64,000 bases of DNA from Sphingomonas abietis (GTDB lineage: Bacteria > Pseudomonadota > Alphaproteobacteria > Sphingomonadales > Sphingomonadaceae): positions 2,329,001 to 2,393,000 of the forward strand of contig NZ_CP115174.1 of assembly GCF_027625475.1 (NCBI RefSeq), given 5' to 3'. Positions 52,769 through 62,335 of this stretch are shown here, piece after piece (position 1 is the first letter of the stretch; every line of letters starts with the position of its first letter). The notes under the pieces are model-generated. The model had not been told where the DNA came from. It did not search any database and worked only from the letters and a program-made list of their open reading frames with translations. Made by a program: the position numbers and the translations under genes.

Positions 52769-55531
52769 ATGTCCCCGCACAAGATGACATCCCGCGCGCT
52801 CTTCCCCATCGCCTTGGCGATCGCGACCGTCTCGACGCTGCCCGTCCTGCCGGCCGCCTCCGCGCAGGAGGCCCAGCCGAAGAAGCCGAGCTATCCCCCG
52901 ATCCGGACGACATCGTTCAAGGTCGGCAATTTCGTTCTGGCCCTGCGGCAGGACACCCAGACGCTCGCGCGCCTGTCCCCCGCCGGCGAGCCCGCCTTCG
53001 ATTTCGTGCCCGGCGCGCGCGAGGCGGAACGGCAGGCGGACGGCTATGTCCATATCGGCGATCTCAACCTGCGGCTGCGTACCGCCGGTGGCGACTGGCA
53101 GGATTTCGCCTCGGCCCATCTCCGCAAGCCGATCGCCGCCCTGAAGAGTGGTGGCAAGCTGCTCGCCGCCGCCGACATCACCGCCAGCATGGGCGCGGGC
53201 ATCCCGCTCACCGTCGAGCGGCGCTGGGTCAACGAGGGCGGCGTGCCCGCCCTCCGCTTCACGCTGATCAACCGCTCCAAGGCGCCGGTCGAGATCGGCG
53301 CGCTCGGTATGCCGATGGTGTTCGACAACATCATCAGCGATCGCACACTGGAACAGGCCCACACCGAGGCGAGCTTCACCGATCCCTATATCGGCCGCGA
53401 CGCCGGCTATCTCCAGGTTACGCGCCTCAACGGCAAGGGGCCGAGCCTGCTGGTGTTGCCGGAGAAGGACACCCCGCTCGAGGCCTATCGCCCGATCGAC
53501 GTCGCCTATCGCGGCCATGCTCCCAACATTTTCTCCGATCGCAGCCCGCGCGACCAGACATCCGAAGGCTTCTACGACTGGACGGTGGCCAGCAAGGGCT
53601 TCGCCGACAAGGAGTGGAGCAAGGCCGGCGAGCAGTGGAACACACCGACCAGCTTCACCCTCGCGCCCGGCGAGCATCGCACCATCGGCCTGCGCTTCGT
53701 CCAGTCTCCCGCGATCGAAAAGATCGAGGATACACTGGTCGCGCAGAAGCGGCCGGTCGCAATCGGCATCCCCGGCTATGTCGTGCCGATGGACCTCGAC
53801 GCGACTTTGTTCCTCAAGAGCCCGCAGCGCGTCGCCAGCATCGCCAGCTATCCCGATGGCGCGCTCGTCGCCACGGCGGACGGCAGCATCAACGGCTATG
53901 CCCGCTACAGCGTTCGCGGGCGGCAATGGGGGCGCTCGCGCCTAACCATCACCTACGTCGATGGTTCGGTGCAGACGATCAGCTACTTCGTCACCAAGCC
54001 GCTGGAGCAGACGATGGCCGATCTCGGCCATTTCGCCACGACCAAGCAATGGTATGACGACAAGAGCGATCCGTTTCACCGCTCGCCGGCGATCCTCACC
54101 TATGATCGCGACGCCGACAAGATCGTGACGCAGGAACCGCGCGTGTGGATCTCGGGGATGAGCGACGAAGGCGGCGCCGGCAGCTGGGTGGCGGCGATCT
54201 CCAAGCAGCTCGACAATCCCGATCCGGCCGAGGTCGCCAAGCTGGAACGACTGATCGACGAGACCGTGCTCGGCACGCTTCAGGTCAAGGATGGCGAGCA
54301 TGCCGGCGGCGTGAAGAAGAGCATCTTCTATTACGAGCCCAGCGAGCATCCCGGCTATTACGACCCGACCGAGAATTGGAAGAACTGGACGAGCTGGTCC
54401 AAGAAGGATGCCGGCGATCTCGGCCGCGCCTACAACTATCCGCACGTCGCGATCGGCTATTGGGTGCTGTACCGCCTCGCCCGCAACCATCCGGGGCTGG
54501 TGACCGCGCATGATTGGCGCTGGTATCTCGACCATGCCACCATCACTGTCGATGCGATGATGCGCGATGCGCCTTATTACACCCAGTTCGGCCTGATGGA
54601 GGGCGACGTCTTCGTCGATATCCTGAAGGATCTGAAGCGCGAGGGGATGACCGGCGAGGCGACGAAGATGGAGGCCCAGATGAAGGGCCGCGCCGATCAT
54701 TGGAAGACGCTGGCCTATCCGTTCGGCAGCGAGATGGCGTGGGATTCGACCGGCCAGCCCGAAGTCTATGCCTGGATGCGCTATTTCGGCTATGACAAGC
54801 AGGCCGACGAGACCCGCGACGCGATCCTCGGCTATGATCCGACGATCCCGAGCTGGGGCTATAATGGCGATGCCCGCCGCTATTGGGATTTCCTCTATGG
54901 CGGCAAGGTCTCGCGGATCGAGCGGCAGATCCACCATTATGGCTCGACCCTCAACGCCGTGCCCTTGTTCGACGCCTATCGCCACGATCCGGCCGATCTG
55001 CACCTGCTGCGCGTCGCCTATGGCGGAATGATGGGCGGGATCACCAATATCGACCAGAGCGGCTTCAGCTCGGCCGCTTTCCACAGCTGGCCCGACATGA
55101 TGAAGTGGGACAGCTATACCGGCGATTACGGCATGGGCTTCTTCGGCCATGCCTATGCCGCCGCGACCTATCTGGTGAAGGATCCGACGCTCGGCTGGCT
55201 CGGCTTCGGCGGCAATCTCAGCGAGGCGACCGGCGTCGAGCATATCGTGCCCAAGGACGGCGCGCGCAGCCGGCTGTTCATCGCGCCGGCCGGGCTGTGG
55301 ATCACGCTGGAAGCCGGCAAGATCGCCAGCGCCGACTATGCGCCGGCCACCGGCAAGATCATGCTGACGCTCGATCCTGCCGATGCCACGACGCCGCAGG
55401 CGCGCGTCTTCCTCGAAACCACCACGGCCGGTGCCAAGGCCTATGCGCTGCCGGGCGCAGCGCTGGAACGGGGCGGCTATTCTGTGCCGCTGTCGGGCCA
55501 GCCGACCACGATCGATCTTGTCGGCCAATAA
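52769..55531 (+). CDS. Large exported DUF5695-like protein (possible glycoside hydrolase)
   Basis: A 920-aa exported protein (signal about 6-31, LFPIALAIATVSTLPVLPAASA). It looks like the DUF5695 family: an N-terminal beta-rich part (about 40-420, LTVERRWVNEGGVPALRFTL) followed by a long helical region (about 480-830) with YYEPSEHPGYYDPTENW and GSEMAWDSTGQPEVYAWMRYFG. The helical half resembles the (alpha/alpha)6 toroid of glycosidases. Carboxylates in those two conserved blocks are candidate catalytic groups. The function is unproven. It starts 8 bp after the DPP4-type gene, and its context with GH127 and GH43 suggests it acts on the same glycoprotein. A strong terminator follows. Confidence 0.75.
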   Translation: MSPHKMTSRALFPIALAIATVSTLPVLPAASAQEAQPKKPSYPPIRTTSFKVGNFVLALRQDTQTLARLSPAGEPAFDFVPGAREAERQADGYVHIGDLNLRLRTAGGDWQDFASAHLRKPIAALKSGGKLLAAADITASMGAGIPLTVERRWVNEGGVPALRFTLINRSKAPVEIGALGMPMVFDNIISDRTLEQAHTEASFTDPYIGRDAGYLQVTRLNGKGPSLLVLPEKDTPLEAYRPIDVAYRGHAPNIFSDRSPRDQTSEGFYDWTVASKGFADKEWSKAGEQWNTPTSFTLAPGEHRTIGLRFVQSPAIEKIEDTLVAQKRPVAIGIPGYVVPMDLDATLFLKSPQRVASIASYPDGALVATADGSINGYARYSVRGRQWGRSRLTITYVDGSVQTISYFVTKPLEQTMADLGHFATTKQWYDDKSDPFHRSPAILTYDRDADKIVTQEPRVWISGMSDEGGAGSWVAAISKQLDNPDPAEVAKLERLIDETVLGTLQVKDGEHAGGVKKSIFYYEPSEHPGYYDPTENWKNWTSWSKKDAGDLGRAYNYPHVAIGYWVLYRLARNHPGLVTAHDWRWYLDHATITVDAMMRDAPYYTQFGLMEGDVFVDILKDLKREGMTGEATKMEAQMKGRADHWKTLAYPFGSEMAWDSTGQPEVYAWMRYFGYDKQADETRDAILGYDPTIPSWGYNGDARRYWDFLYGGKVSRIERQIHHYGSTLNAVPLFDAYRHDPADLHLLRVAYGGMMGGITNIDQSGFSSAAFHSWPDMMKWDSYTGDYGMGFFGHAYAAATYLVKDPTLGWLGFGGNLSEATGVEHIVPKDGARSRLFIAPAGLWITLEAGKIASADYAPATGKIMLTLDPADATTPQARVFLETTTAGAKAYALPGAALERGGYSVPLSGQPTTIDLVGQ

Positions 55532-55554
55532 CGGATCGATCCGGCACGCCAACG

Positions 55555-55593
55555 AAAAGCCGGGCAATGTCATCGACATCGCCCGGCTTTTTA
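55555..55593. terminator. Strong bidirectional intrinsic terminator
   Basis: AAAAGCCGGGC (55555-55565) pairs with GCCCGGCTTTT (55581-55591), followed by further T residues. It lies in the gap between the convergent DUF5695-like gene and thiD, with an A-run and a T-run on either side, so it can act in both directions. Confidence 0.88.
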
Positions 55594-55647
55594 CTCTTGC
55601 ATGACAGAAATGCGGATCGATCGCCGGCGGCTGGCCGCGCCGCACTA

Positions 55648-56406
55648 TCAGCGCTGCGGCATGCCAAGCGGGCCGCTGCCCCTCCCCAGCCCCGGTGCCG
55701 CGAGGATGGCCGCGCGAACATGCCGCCTCGCCGCCGCCACCGCCTGATCCAGCCCGTCCCCTTTGCCGAGGCCGGTCGCGATCGCGCTGGCCAAGGTGCA
55801 GCCCGTGCCATGGGTGTGGCGGGTCTCGATGCGATCGTCGATCCACGTCTCGGTCGATCCATCGGGGTGAACGAGGCGGTCGACGAGACGATCGCCCTCG
55901 CCATGACCGCCCTTGGCGAGCACCGCCGCCCCCGTTCGCGCCGCCAATGCCTCCGCCCCTTCCGGTGACAACAGGGCCAGTTCGGGCAGGTTGGGCGTGA
56001 TCAGCGTCGCCATCGCCATCAGCCGCTCGAACGCGGCGATGGCGGCGTCATCGGCAAGCATCGCGCCACTGGTCGCGATCATCACCGGATCGAACACCAA
56101 AGGCATCCGCGCGTCGGCCATGGCGAGCCGATCGGCAACCGCCTCGGCGATCGGCGCCGATCCGATCATGCCGATCTTGATCGCATCGGCGCCGATGTCG
56201 GACAGCACCGCGTCGATCTGCGCCACCACTAGGGCAGGCTCCATCCGCTGCATGGCGGCCACGCCAAGCGTATTCTGCGCGGTGATCGCGGTGACAGCGG
56301 TCATCGCATGGCCACCAAAGGCGGTGATCGTCTTGATATCCGCCTGGATTCCCGCACCGCCGCTGCTGTCCGATCCGGCGATGACGAGAATGCGCGAGAT
56401 GGTCAC
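55648..56406 (-). CDS. thiD: Hydroxymethylpyrimidine/phosphomethylpyrimidine kinase
   Basis: A 252-aa thiamine-pathway kinase (HMP to HMP-phosphate to HMP-diphosphate). The ribokinase-like signature ILVIAGSDSSGGAGIQADIK is at the N-terminus, and the catalytic cysteine is in THGTGCTLASAIA (about 207-219). The start is GTG 56406, which overlaps the DUF1272 stop by 4 bp (GTGA); the longer frame to 56607 would read across that gene. It is the last gene of a leftward glmM-DUF1272-thiD set. A terminator stands beyond its stop. Confidence 0.93.
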   Translation of the reverse strand: MTISRILVIAGSDSSGGAGIQADIKTITAFGGHAMTAVTAITAQNTLGVAAMQRMEPALVVAQIDAVLSDIGADAIKIGMIGSAPIAEAVADRLAMADARMPLVFDPVMIATSGAMLADDAAIAAFERLMAMATLITPNLPELALLSPEGAEALAARTGAAVLAKGGHGEGDRLVDRLVHPDGSTETWIDDRIETRHTHGTGCTLASAIATGLGKGDGLDQAVAAARRHVRAAILAAPGLGRGSGPLGMPQR

Positions 56407-56627
56407 GCCGGATGCTGGCGGGCGGTGGAGGCGGGATAGGCCTTCAGCGTCTTGCCGACGCGGGTCGGCCGGTCGAGCAACTCGCCGCCGCAATTGGGGC
56501 AGCGTTCGTCCAGTGCTTCGGCGCAGGGGCTGCAAAAGGTGCATTCGAGCGAACAGATGAACGCACCGCCGTCGTCGGCGGGCAGGTCGATGCCGCAGCG
56601 TTCGCAATCGGGGCGCATCTCCAGCAT
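56403..56627 (-). CDS. DUF1272 zinc-ribbon protein
   Basis: A 74-aa protein with four CxxC-type pairs: CERC (8-11), CSLECTFC (25-32), CSPC and CPNC. These probably bind one or two zinc ions. The DPTRVGKTLKAYPA-like C-terminus is family-typical. The role is unknown, but members occur widely as small stand-alone genes. Its start overlaps the glmM stop by one base (TGATG), and its stop overlaps thiD, so all three are translationally coupled. Confidence 0.88.
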   Translation of the reverse strand: MLEMRPDCERCGIDLPADDGGAFICSLECTFCSPCAEALDERCPNCGGELLDRPTRVGKTLKAYPASTARQHPA

Positions 56628-57964
56628 CAGACAGCGCGCCGCACGGCTTCGCAGATATCCTCGACCACCAGCGCGACGAGCGCGGGATCTTCCCCTTCGG
56701 CCATCACCCGGATCAGCGGCTCGGTGCCCGACTTGCGGATGACCAGCCGACCGGTGCCGGCGAGCTTCTGCTCGGCCGCTGCGATCGCCGCCTTGACGCC
56801 GTCCGTCTCGAGCGGCTGTCCGCTCTTGAAGCGGACATTCTGGAGCTTCTGCGGCAAGGGCTCGAAACAGGCGAGCAGCCGGGACGCCGGCCGCCCGATC
56901 TCGACCAGCTCGGCCAGCACCTGCAAAGCGGCGAGCAACCCGTCCCCGGTGGTCGCATAATCCGAAAGGATCATATGCCCCGATTGCTCGCCGCCGACAT
57001 TGAAGCCATCGCGGCGCATCGCCTCCAGCACATAGCGATCGCCGACGGCGGTGCGATGGAGGCTGAGGCCGGCGGCGGCCAGATAGCGCTCGAGACCGAG
57101 GTTGGACATCACCGTCGCCACGATGCCGCCGCCCTTCAGCAGGCCGCGGCGCTGCCAGCTGGTCGCGATCAGGGCCATGATCTGATCGCCGTCGATGATC
57201 TTGCCCTTCTCATCGACGATGATCAGCCGATCCGCATCGCCATCGAGCGCGATGCCGATATCGGCGCGCGTCTCCAACACCTTCTTCTGCAGGGCCTCGG
57301 GCGCGGTGGATCCCACGCCATCATTCACATTGGTGCCGTCCGGGGTGATACCGATCGCGATCACGTCGGCTCCCAGCTCCCACAGGGCGGCAGGAGCCAC
57401 GCTGTAGGCCGCGCCGTTCGCGCAATCGACCACGACGCGGAGGCCGTCCAGTCGCAGATTTTCGGGGAAGGTCGCCTTCACCGCATGGATATAGCGGCCA
57501 CGCGCGTCTTCGATGCGCTGGGCGCGGCCGATCTCCTCGGCCGAGGCGAGACGGGGCGGCTTGTCGAGCGCCTTCTCGATCGCCAGTTCGTCCTCGTCGG
57601 ACAGCTTGTAGCCGTCCGGCCCGAACAGCTTGATGCCATTATCCTGATAGGGATTGTGGCTCGCCGAGATCATCACGCCGATATCCGCGCGCATCGCCTT
57701 GGCGAGCATCGCCACCGCCGGCGTCGGGATCGGGCCGAACAGGATGACGTCCATCCCGACCGAGGTGAACCCGGCGACCAGCGCCGATTCCATCATATAG
57801 CCGGACAGGCGGGTATCCTTGCCGATCACCACGCGATGGCGATGTTCGCCGCGCAGGAAATGCGCGCCCGCCGCCTGGCCGACCTTCATCGCCAGTTCCG
57901 CCGTCATCGGCGCTTCGTTGGTGCGCCCGCGAATGCCGTCCGTGCCGAAATATTTGCGCGCCAT
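56627..57964 (-). CDS. glmM: Phosphoglucosamine mutase
   Basis: A 445-aa enzyme converting glucosamine-6-phosphate to glucosamine-1-phosphate for peptidoglycan and LPS. The phosphoserine S102 is in [13 protein letters not shown], the magnesium site is DGDADR, and the sugar-binding loop GGEQSGHMI and the phosphate-binding [15 protein letters not shown] are intact. The start [14 protein letters not shown] is typical and length is normal. It is the first gene of a three-gene overlapping operon. The 107-bp gap to the divergent Sua5-type gene holds the promoters. Confidence 0.97.
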   Translation of the reverse strand: MARKYFGTDGIRGRTNEAPMTAELAMKVGQAAGAHFLRGEHRHRVVIGKDTRLSGYMMESALVAGFTSVGMDVILFGPIPTPAVAMLAKAMRADIGVMISASHNPYQDNGIKLFGPDGYKLSDEDELAIEKALDKPPRLASAEEIGRAQRIEDARGRYIHAVKATFPENLRLDGLRVVVDCANGAAYSVAPAALWELGADVIAIGITPDGTNVNDGVGSTAPEALQKKVLETRADIGIALDGDADRLIIVDEKGKIIDGDQIMALIATSWQRRGLLKGGGIVATVMSNLGLERYLAAAGLSLHRTAVGDRYVLEAMRRDGFNVGGEQSGHMILSDYATTGDGLLAALQVLAELVEIGRPASRLLACFEPLPQKLQNVRFKSGQPLETDGVKAAIAAAEQKLAGTGRLVIRKSGTEPLIRVMAEGEDPALVALVVEDICEAVRRAV

Positions 57965-58071
57965 GCTCGCTCCTCGTCAATGGACGACCTCTTACACCGG
58001 CATCCGCTGCCCGTTCCACCCCCTCCAGCCGATCATTGCGGAGCGTCGGCGCGTGCGGTAGCGGGCAGGAC

Positions 58072-59001
58072 ATGATCCTGCCCATCGAAGACCGCGCCAT
58101 CGCGCAGGCCGCGGCCCTGATCCGCGCCGGCCAATTGGTCGCGGTGCCGAGCGAGACCGTTTACGGCCTGGCCGCCGATGCCACCGATGGCGAGGCGGTC
58201 GCGCGCATCTATGCGGCCAAGGGGCGCCCCTCGTTCAATCCGCTGATCGTCCATGTCGGCAGCATGGCCGATGCCGATGCGTTCGCCATGCTCCCGCCGG
58301 CCGCCCACCGCCTGGCCAGGGCGTTCTGGCCCGGCCCGCTGACCATGGTGCTGCCGTCCCGCACCGGCTCGCCGATCGCCGCGCTGGTCATGGCCGGCCT
58401 TGCGACCATCGCGATCCGGATGCCCTCCCACCCGGCGATGCGGGCGTTGATCGAGGCGGCCGGCGTCCCGCTGGCCGCGCCGTCCGCCAATGCCAGCGGC
58501 AGGATCAGCGCGACGCGCGCGGAGCATGTCTCCGCCTCGCTGGGGGATCGGGTGCCCCTGATCCTCGACGGCGGGCCGACCCGGCACGGCCTCGAATCCA
58601 CCATCGTCGCGGTCGAGCCCGAACGGCTGCGCCTGCTCCGCCCCGGCCCGATCGACGCCCCGGCACTCGAACAGGCATCGGGCCTGCCGGTGATGCTGGT
58701 GGAGAATGGCGCGATCGAGGCGCCCGGCCAGCTTTCCAGCCATTATGCGCCGGGCAAGCCAGTTCGCCTCGACGCCCGCGAGCGTCGCGCCGGGGAATGG
58801 CTAATCGGCTTCGGCGCCGTGGCCGGCGACGACACCCTGTCGGCGTCAGGCGATCTGGTGGAGGCTGCCGCCCGGCTGTTCGACGCGCTCCATCGCGCCG
58901 ATGCCGTTTCCTCGACCGGCATCGCGATCGCGCCGATCCCGCACGGCGGCCTCGGCATGGCGATCAACGACCGGCTACGCCGCGCCGCTGCGCCGCGCTG
59001 A
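58072..59001 (+). CDS. L-threonylcarbamoyladenylate synthase (Sua5/YrdC)
   Basis: A 309-aa enzyme that makes threonylcarbamoyl-AMP from threonine, bicarbonate and ATP for the t6A37 tRNA modification. The YrdC domain (about 1-200) holds PSETVYGLAADATDGEAV, RPSFNPLIVHV and APSANASGRISATRAEHV. The C-terminal Sua5 domain begins near APGQLSSHYAPGKPV. The start MILPIEDR at 58072 fits; a TTG start at 58036 adds 12 unrelated residues. It is divergent from glmM. Confidence 0.93.
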   Translation: MILPIEDRAIAQAAALIRAGQLVAVPSETVYGLAADATDGEAVARIYAAKGRPSFNPLIVHVGSMADADAFAMLPPAAHRLARAFWPGPLTMVLPSRTGSPIAALVMAGLATIAIRMPSHPAMRALIEAAGVPLAAPSANASGRISATRAEHVSASLGDRVPLILDGGPTRHGLESTIVAVEPERLRLLRPGPIDAPALEQASGLPVMLVENGAIEAPGQLSSHYAPGKPVRLDARERRAGEWLIGFGAVAGDDTLSASGDLVEAAARLFDALHRADAVSSTGIAIAPIPHGGLGMAINDRLRRAAAPR

Positions 59002-59097
59002 CGTCAGATCGCGCAGGTCTTTGCCTGCATCTGGACCGTCTCTCCGTCGCATTCCGGCCATGGAACCGATGGCTTCGTGGTGCGATAACGTCCCGCG

Positions 59098-59307
59098 ATG
59101 AAGACCAGCGACTCCAGCGAGGCTCCGCCGCCGACCGGCGATCTGGATATCCTCGTCGCGCGCATCCATCAGGATCTCCGCAAGGCGCGGGATGCGCGGG
59201 CGTGGCGGAGCCGGGCGCAATACCGCCACAAGATGCTGCTGGCGTTGCTGGTCGCTGCGGTGCCGATCGCGGAGTTCTTCTACCTGTGGTTCGACAGCGC
59301 TTTCTGA
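59098..59307 (+). CDS. Small membrane protein, hypothetical
   Basis: A 69-aa protein with a polar helical N-terminus (DLDILVARIHQDLRKARDARAW) and one C-terminal membrane helix (MLLALLVAAVPIAEFFYLWF). The pattern and lack of arginine-rich shadow composition make it plausible, but there is no clear ribosome site and no recognised family. It lies between Sua5 and the convergent M48 gene. Confidence 0.5.
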   Translation: MKTSDSSEAPPPTGDLDILVARIHQDLRKARDARAWRSRAQYRHKMLLALLVAAVPIAEFFYLWFDSAF

Positions 59308-59351
59308 CGGCCGGCGCCTCCCACGCACATAGGCCGGCGAGCAGGCGGATA

Positions 59352-60374
59352 TCACCGCTTCCGCTGGTAATGCGGATCGAGCGGCTGTCCGGCGGCCCGC
59401 TTCGCATCGATCTCATCGGCGGCACGCTCCAGATCGCGCACCCGTGCGCCATTGCCGGGATGGGTGCCGTCGGAGAACAGCCCGCCCAGCGGATCGGCAT
59501 GGGCCATCCGCTTCCAGAACCGGGCCGCCGCATGAGGATCATACCCGGCCCAGGCGGTCAGATAGACGCCGAAATAATCCGCCTGGCGCTCGGTGTCGCG
59601 GATCCGCGCGCCATTGCGCCCGATCCCGCGCAGCACGCCGTCGCTGACATGCGCGGTATCGAGAAAATCCCGGTGGCCGAGAATATTGTGGGACAGCTCA
59701 TGACCGATCACGAAGGCCAGTTCGTCATCGTCGCGGGTGAAATCGAGCACGCCTTGCGAGACGCTGACGATGCGGCCGTCCGCGCTGGCGTTGCGGGCGC
59801 CGGACAGATCGAGCTGGACCGCCGATCGGCAGGCATCCGCCCCGTTCACCGTCACCGTCAGCGGCTGGCCGTCACGGCGTAGTTCCAGCGTCACCGGGCC
59901 TGCCGCAAACGCCGTGTCCAGCCTGTCGAGCAAGGCCGAGAAGCGGCTGCCATCGGCGCTGCGCTTCGTCACCCCGGGCAATTCGTCCGCGAGCCTCTGC
60001 CCGTTCATCAACAGGATCCCGTCGCCCACCTGGATGCCGGCCCCCGCACCGGCGCTGTCGGGCACCACCGCCGTCACCGTCGGCAGATCCGTCAGCCCGA
60101 AGAGCTGCGCCACCGCCGGGCGGAGATCCGCGCGATATTGCGAGGCATCCTGCACGACCAGCCCGGACAGGCGGGTGTGTCTGGGGCAATGCGCCCGCCC
60201 ACCGGTCTGCAGCCGATAGGCGACCGTCGCCACCCGCAAATCCTTGGCCGCCAGGGCCTGTAGCGATGCGGCCAGTTCGGGATCGACCGGCATGGGCGGC
60301 ATCGGCGGCGGCGGCGCGGCGGCGGCCAGAGCCCCCGCCGTGATCGCCATTCCGACCCTGTTAGGAAACGCCAT
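59352..60374 (-). CDS. M48-family metallopeptidase with PDZ-like domain
   Basis: A 340-aa exported protein (hydrophobic N-terminus MAITAGALAAAAP). A PDZ-like domain (about 90-180, VTAVVPDSAGAGAGIQVGDGILLMNGQ) precedes the metallopeptidase domain, whose zinc motif is HELSH in FVIGHELSHNILGH. The third ligand is likely in RDTERQADYFGVY. It has no membrane segments like those of HtpX, so it may be a periplasmic, BepA-like quality-control enzyme (inference). Its start overlaps the end of the POT transporter gene by 14 bp, so the two are coupled. Confidence 0.87.
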   Translation of the reverse strand: MAFPNRVGMAITAGALAAAAPPPPMPPMPVDPELAASLQALAAKDLRVATVAYRLQTGGRAHCPRHTRLSGLVVQDASQYRADLRPAVAQLFGLTDLPTVTAVVPDSAGAGAGIQVGDGILLMNGQRLADELPGVTKRSADGSRFSALLDRLDTAFAAGPVTLELRRDGQPLTVTVNGADACRSAVQLDLSGARNASADGRIVSVSQGVLDFTRDDDELAFVIGHELSHNILGHRDFLDTAHVSDGVLRGIGRNGARIRDTERQADYFGVYLTAWAGYDPHAAARFWKRMAHADPLGGLFSDGTHPGNGARVRDLERAADEIDAKRAAGQPLDPHYQRKR

Positions 60375-62163
60375 GCATCAGGCGCTTGAGCACCGGCGTC
60401 AACGCCAACAGCAGGATGCCGGCACCGATCGTCAGTTCACCGCCGGTCAGGAAAGTGCCGAGATAGGTGTGCAGGCTGAGTTCCGGGTTGGTCACCTGCC
60501 CGCCGATGGTCTGCACCGATGCGGCCTGGGCGGCGGCGCCGGCCAGATATTCGCCGATCGAGATCGACAGGAACCACACGCCCATCATCATGCCTACCAC
60601 CCGCGCGATCGACAGCTTGGTGATCATCGACAGCCCGACCGGCGAGATGAACAGCTCGGCGATCGAGTGGAGGAAATAGGTGAGCACCAGCCACCACAGC
60701 GACACCCGGAAATCATCGCCGGCGAAGGAACCGCTCGACGCCAGCACCACGAAGCCCAGCCCGACGAGGATCAGCGCCAGCCCGAACTTCACCTGGATCG
60801 AGGGCTCCCACCCCTTCTTCGCCAGGGCCAGCCATAGCCAGCTGACCACCGGCGCGAACAGGATGATCGTGATCGGATTGAACTGCTGCGTGTTCGGCGC
60901 CGAGATCGGGATACCGAACAGCTCCAGCGTGGTGTTGCGATCGGCGAACAGGGTGAGCGAGGACGCCGCCTGCTCGAACAGGGTCCAGAAGGTGACGTTG
61001 AACACGACGAGGATGATCGCCGCCACCATCATCTGGAACTCGGCGCGGGAACCGGCCTTCCAGGACCAGATCGGGATGCCGATCACGGCTGCCAGGAAGG
61101 TCGCGAACAGCACCTTGCCGAGGAACGGCGTCGCCACGACATAGCCCCACAGGCCACTGCCCGCGGCCGCCTCCGGCGTGTCCATCACATTGCTGAAGAT
61201 CAGCCACACCAGCGGCGCCGCCACGATCGACAGAGCATAGATCAGCACCCGGCGATCCGGGCCCTCGTTCACCGGCGGTTCGCCATAGCCGGCAAGCCGG
61301 CCGCCATCGAACTGGATCATCGCATAGGCCACCAGAAGCCCGATCGAGACGGCGAGGAAACCCGCCCACCAGCCGAAATACTGGACCACGAACGGGCAGA
61401 CCAGCTGGCCGCCGATCGAGCCGAGGTTGATGCCCCAGTAGAAGATGGTGAAGCCGGCATCGCGCCGGCGATCGCCCGGCCCGTAGAGGCTGCCGACGAT
61501 GGTGGAGATATTGGGCTTGAAGAAGCCGTTGCCGATCACGACGAAACTGAGCGCGATCAGCATCACCGCGACGAAGAAGGGCGAGCGATCCGCGCCGGAC
61601 CCGAAAGCGCCCTTGGCGATGGTGTCCGCGACATGGCCATCGGCGGCGAGCAACTGGACAGAGCCATCGGGAAGCCCGTGGATCACCAGGCGCTGGCCGT
61701 TGCGATCGATCGACTGCACGGCGTCGCCCGAATCGAGCACGGAGCCGCTCTGCTTCTGGATGACCTCGTAGCGGGTGCCGTCGATCGTCGCATAGGGCCT
61801 GGCCTGCTGCCCGCCGAAGCAGAGCAGGAAATAGCCGAACGCCATCACGATCGCGCCGAACTTCACCGATCGCTTCGACCCCAGATAGCGATCCGCCAGC
61901 CAGCCGCCGATCAGCGGCGTGAGGTAGACCAGGCTGAGATACCCCCCGACGATGCCGTTGGACTGGTGATCGCTGAGCAGGAAGAATTTGCTGAGATACA
62001 GCACCAGCAGCCCGCGCATCCCGTAGAATCCGAAGCGTTCCCACGCCTCGATCGAGAAGAGCCGGGCAAGCTGACGTGGGTGCCCCAACCATGAGCCGCC
62101 GTCCGTGCGGGCGACATCGGGGGATTGGGGTGCGAAGGTGGCGTCTGCGTCTGGAAGGACCAT
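60361..62163 (-). CDS. POT-family proton-dependent oligopeptide transporter
   Basis: A 600-aa inner-membrane symporter of the PTR2/POT family with about fourteen membrane segments. The N-terminal EAWERFGFYGMRGLLVLYL holds the ExxERFxYYG proton-coupling motif. GWLADRYLGSKR and FYWGINLGSIGGQL are the family signatures. The start at 62163 has GGAGCC upstream. It imports di- and tripeptides, which fits the many exported peptidases here. The M48 gene overlaps its 3' end by 14 bp. Confidence 0.94.
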   Translation of the reverse strand: MVLPDADATFAPQSPDVARTDGGSWLGHPRQLARLFSIEAWERFGFYGMRGLLVLYLSKFFLLSDHQSNGIVGGYLSLVYLTPLIGGWLADRYLGSKRSVKFGAIVMAFGYFLLCFGGQQARPYATIDGTRYEVIQKQSGSVLDSGDAVQSIDRNGQRLVIHGLPDGSVQLLAADGHVADTIAKGAFGSGADRSPFFVAVMLIALSFVVIGNGFFKPNISTIVGSLYGPGDRRRDAGFTIFYWGINLGSIGGQLVCPFVVQYFGWWAGFLAVSIGLLVAYAMIQFDGGRLAGYGEPPVNEGPDRRVLIYALSIVAAPLVWLIFSNVMDTPEAAAGSGLWGYVVATPFLGKVLFATFLAAVIGIPIWSWKAGSRAEFQMMVAAIILVVFNVTFWTLFEQAASSLTLFADRNTTLELFGIPISAPNTQQFNPITIILFAPVVSWLWLALAKKGWEPSIQVKFGLALILVGLGFVVLASSGSFAGDDFRVSLWWLVLTYFLHSIAELFISPVGLSMITKLSIARVVGMMMGVWFLSISIGEYLAGAAAQAASVQTIGGQVTNPELSLHTYLGTFLTGGELTIGAGILLLALTPVLKRLMHGVS

Positions 62164-62335
62164 TGAGGCTCCGAAATAGCTGGCGGGCGGGCATCTCACG
62201 CCTCACCGATCATGGCGCGCAGACTAGCGATGGCGGCGGCGGCGGCAAGAGGTGCGAAAGAATATTGCGTTCCTCGGTCGGCGTTGTGGCGCCCCCGCTG
62301 TCGACGGCCGTCGTCCACTTTGCTAATCGGCTGCC

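Noticed and set aside
50305-52809. An 834-codon minus-strand frame opposite the DPP4-type peptidase
   Set aside because: It is a shadow of the S9 gene; the real gene has the catalytic serine and a signal peptide.
53942-55846. A 634-codon minus-strand frame opposite the DUF5695-like gene
   Set aside because: It crosses the strong terminator and overlaps thiD in another frame, with no domain.
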